The notes beneath the pieces are model-generated. The model did not search any database. It was not told the DNA's origin and saw only the letters and a list, made by a program, of their open reading frames with translations. Both the position numbers and the translations under genes were made by a program. A stretch of DNA of 13,736 nt from Spirochaetia bacterium (GTDB lineage Bacteria > Spirochaetota > Spirochaetia > Treponematales > Breznakiellaceae): contig BNUY01000079.1 in assembly GCA_025997715.1 (NCBI GenBank), forward strand, positions 1 to 13,736, in the 5' to 3' direction. Positions 13,631 through 13,736 of the stretch are shown piece by piece (positions within the stretch are counted from its first letter, which is position 1; each line of letters starts with the position of its first letter).

Positions 13631-13736
13631 TCAATGGGCAACACACATATAGCGTTATCTGACTCTTTTTTGGTAAAGTTACCGATATATCTGGTGTCGC
13701 TGGGCCGGTTTTTTGAGTTTTCGGACAGCTTGGGGG
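13591..13736 (-). CDS. Possible C-terminal end of an unknown protein entering from the right edge
   Basis: A frame open from the right edge for 46 codons to TAA at 13591-13593. Its composition is protein-like (for example SDTRYIGNFTKKESDNAICV). I do not recognise the family. It overlaps the 5' stretch of the hydrolase remnant in another frame, so its last residues are not native to whatever gene this was. An open run of this length also occurs by chance about one time in ten. Confidence 0.25.
   Translation of the reverse strand, partial: PKLSENSKNRPSDTRYIGNFTKKESDNAICVLPIEFSDSLPHETQLL
13619..13728. repeat. 16-bp perfect inverted repeat flanking 78 bp (MITE-like, IS end or invertible segment)
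   Basis: CTGTCCGAAAACTCAA at 13619-13634 is the exact reverse complement of 13713-13728. Complementarity stops at both ends, so the arms are exactly 16 bp. The left arm sits where similarity to the hydrolase ends. No target-site duplication is visible beside the arms. No transposase is seen, and no convincing promoter lies in the 78-bp core, which contains a small palindrome GGTAAAGTTACC (13672-13683). Confidence 0.6.

Noticed and set aside
1..13736. CRISPR arrays, rRNA or complete tRNA genes
   Set aside because: No regularly spaced direct repeats of CRISPR length and no RNA-gene cores were found on either strand.

Overview
The window reads as a bacterial chromosome segment, most likely from a spirochaete of the Treponema type. 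I infer this from the HPr/HprK pair with no sugar-PTS permease nearby, and from its grouping with an NtrY/NtrC-like pair. I could not run a search, so the taxonomic call is moderate. From about 1 to 11650 the sequence is dense, GC-rich and intact. From about 11770 to the right end it is visibly AT-richer and holds only truncated genes.

Layout. (1) 1-566, plus strand: the 3' part of a CDP-alcohol phosphatidyltransferase (PgsA type) that enters from the left edge. (2) 577-5043, minus strand: a tight four-gene operon, in transcription order a double-DUF1538 membrane protein, a double P-II-like protein, an EIIA-CBS regulator and an ArsB/NhaD-type permease. Two membrane transporters are thus cotranscribed with two cytosolic sensors. 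I consider this the best candidate for an undescribed system here: ion or anion transport gated by P-II-like, adenylate (CBS) and PTS-phosphorylation inputs. (3) 5044-5231: a regulatory gap with a leftward promoter, a palindrome and a rightward promoter. (4) 5232-5594, plus strand: a small coiled-coil protein built from 21-bp tandem repeats. (5) 5591-11653, minus strand: a six-gene unit, in transcription order hprK, ptsH, a NtrY-like sensor kinase, a sigma-54-type response regulator, lexA and holA. Genes are separated by 15 nt or less or overlap by 4 nt. (6) 11770-13736: a graveyard with a truncated AAA ATPase, a lipoprotein N-terminus, a truncated CoA-dehydratase activase, an alpha/beta hydrolase lacking its N-terminus, and a 16-bp perfect inverted repeat at the right edge.

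Main observations. Two genes (hprK and the coiled-coil gene) have near-consensus promoters with exact 17-bp spacers, placed so that the predicted +1 is the A of the ATG, and neither has a Shine-Dalgarno sequence. This predicts leaderless mRNAs. The double P-II gene keeps a full Shine-Dalgarno sequence and ATG in front of its second domain, predicting an internal translation start. The lipoprotein N-terminus and the hydrolase C-terminus look like two halves of one secreted esterase separated by inversion of about 1.3 kb, with the activase gene cut at the same breakpoint. The response regulator carries GAFTDA in place of GAFTGA.

Working together (inference): HprK sets the phosphorylation state of HPr at Ser46. 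HPr could also pass phosphate from His15 to the EIIA domain of the transport operon. No PTS EIIB or EIIC is visible, so the PTS parts seen here look regulatory.
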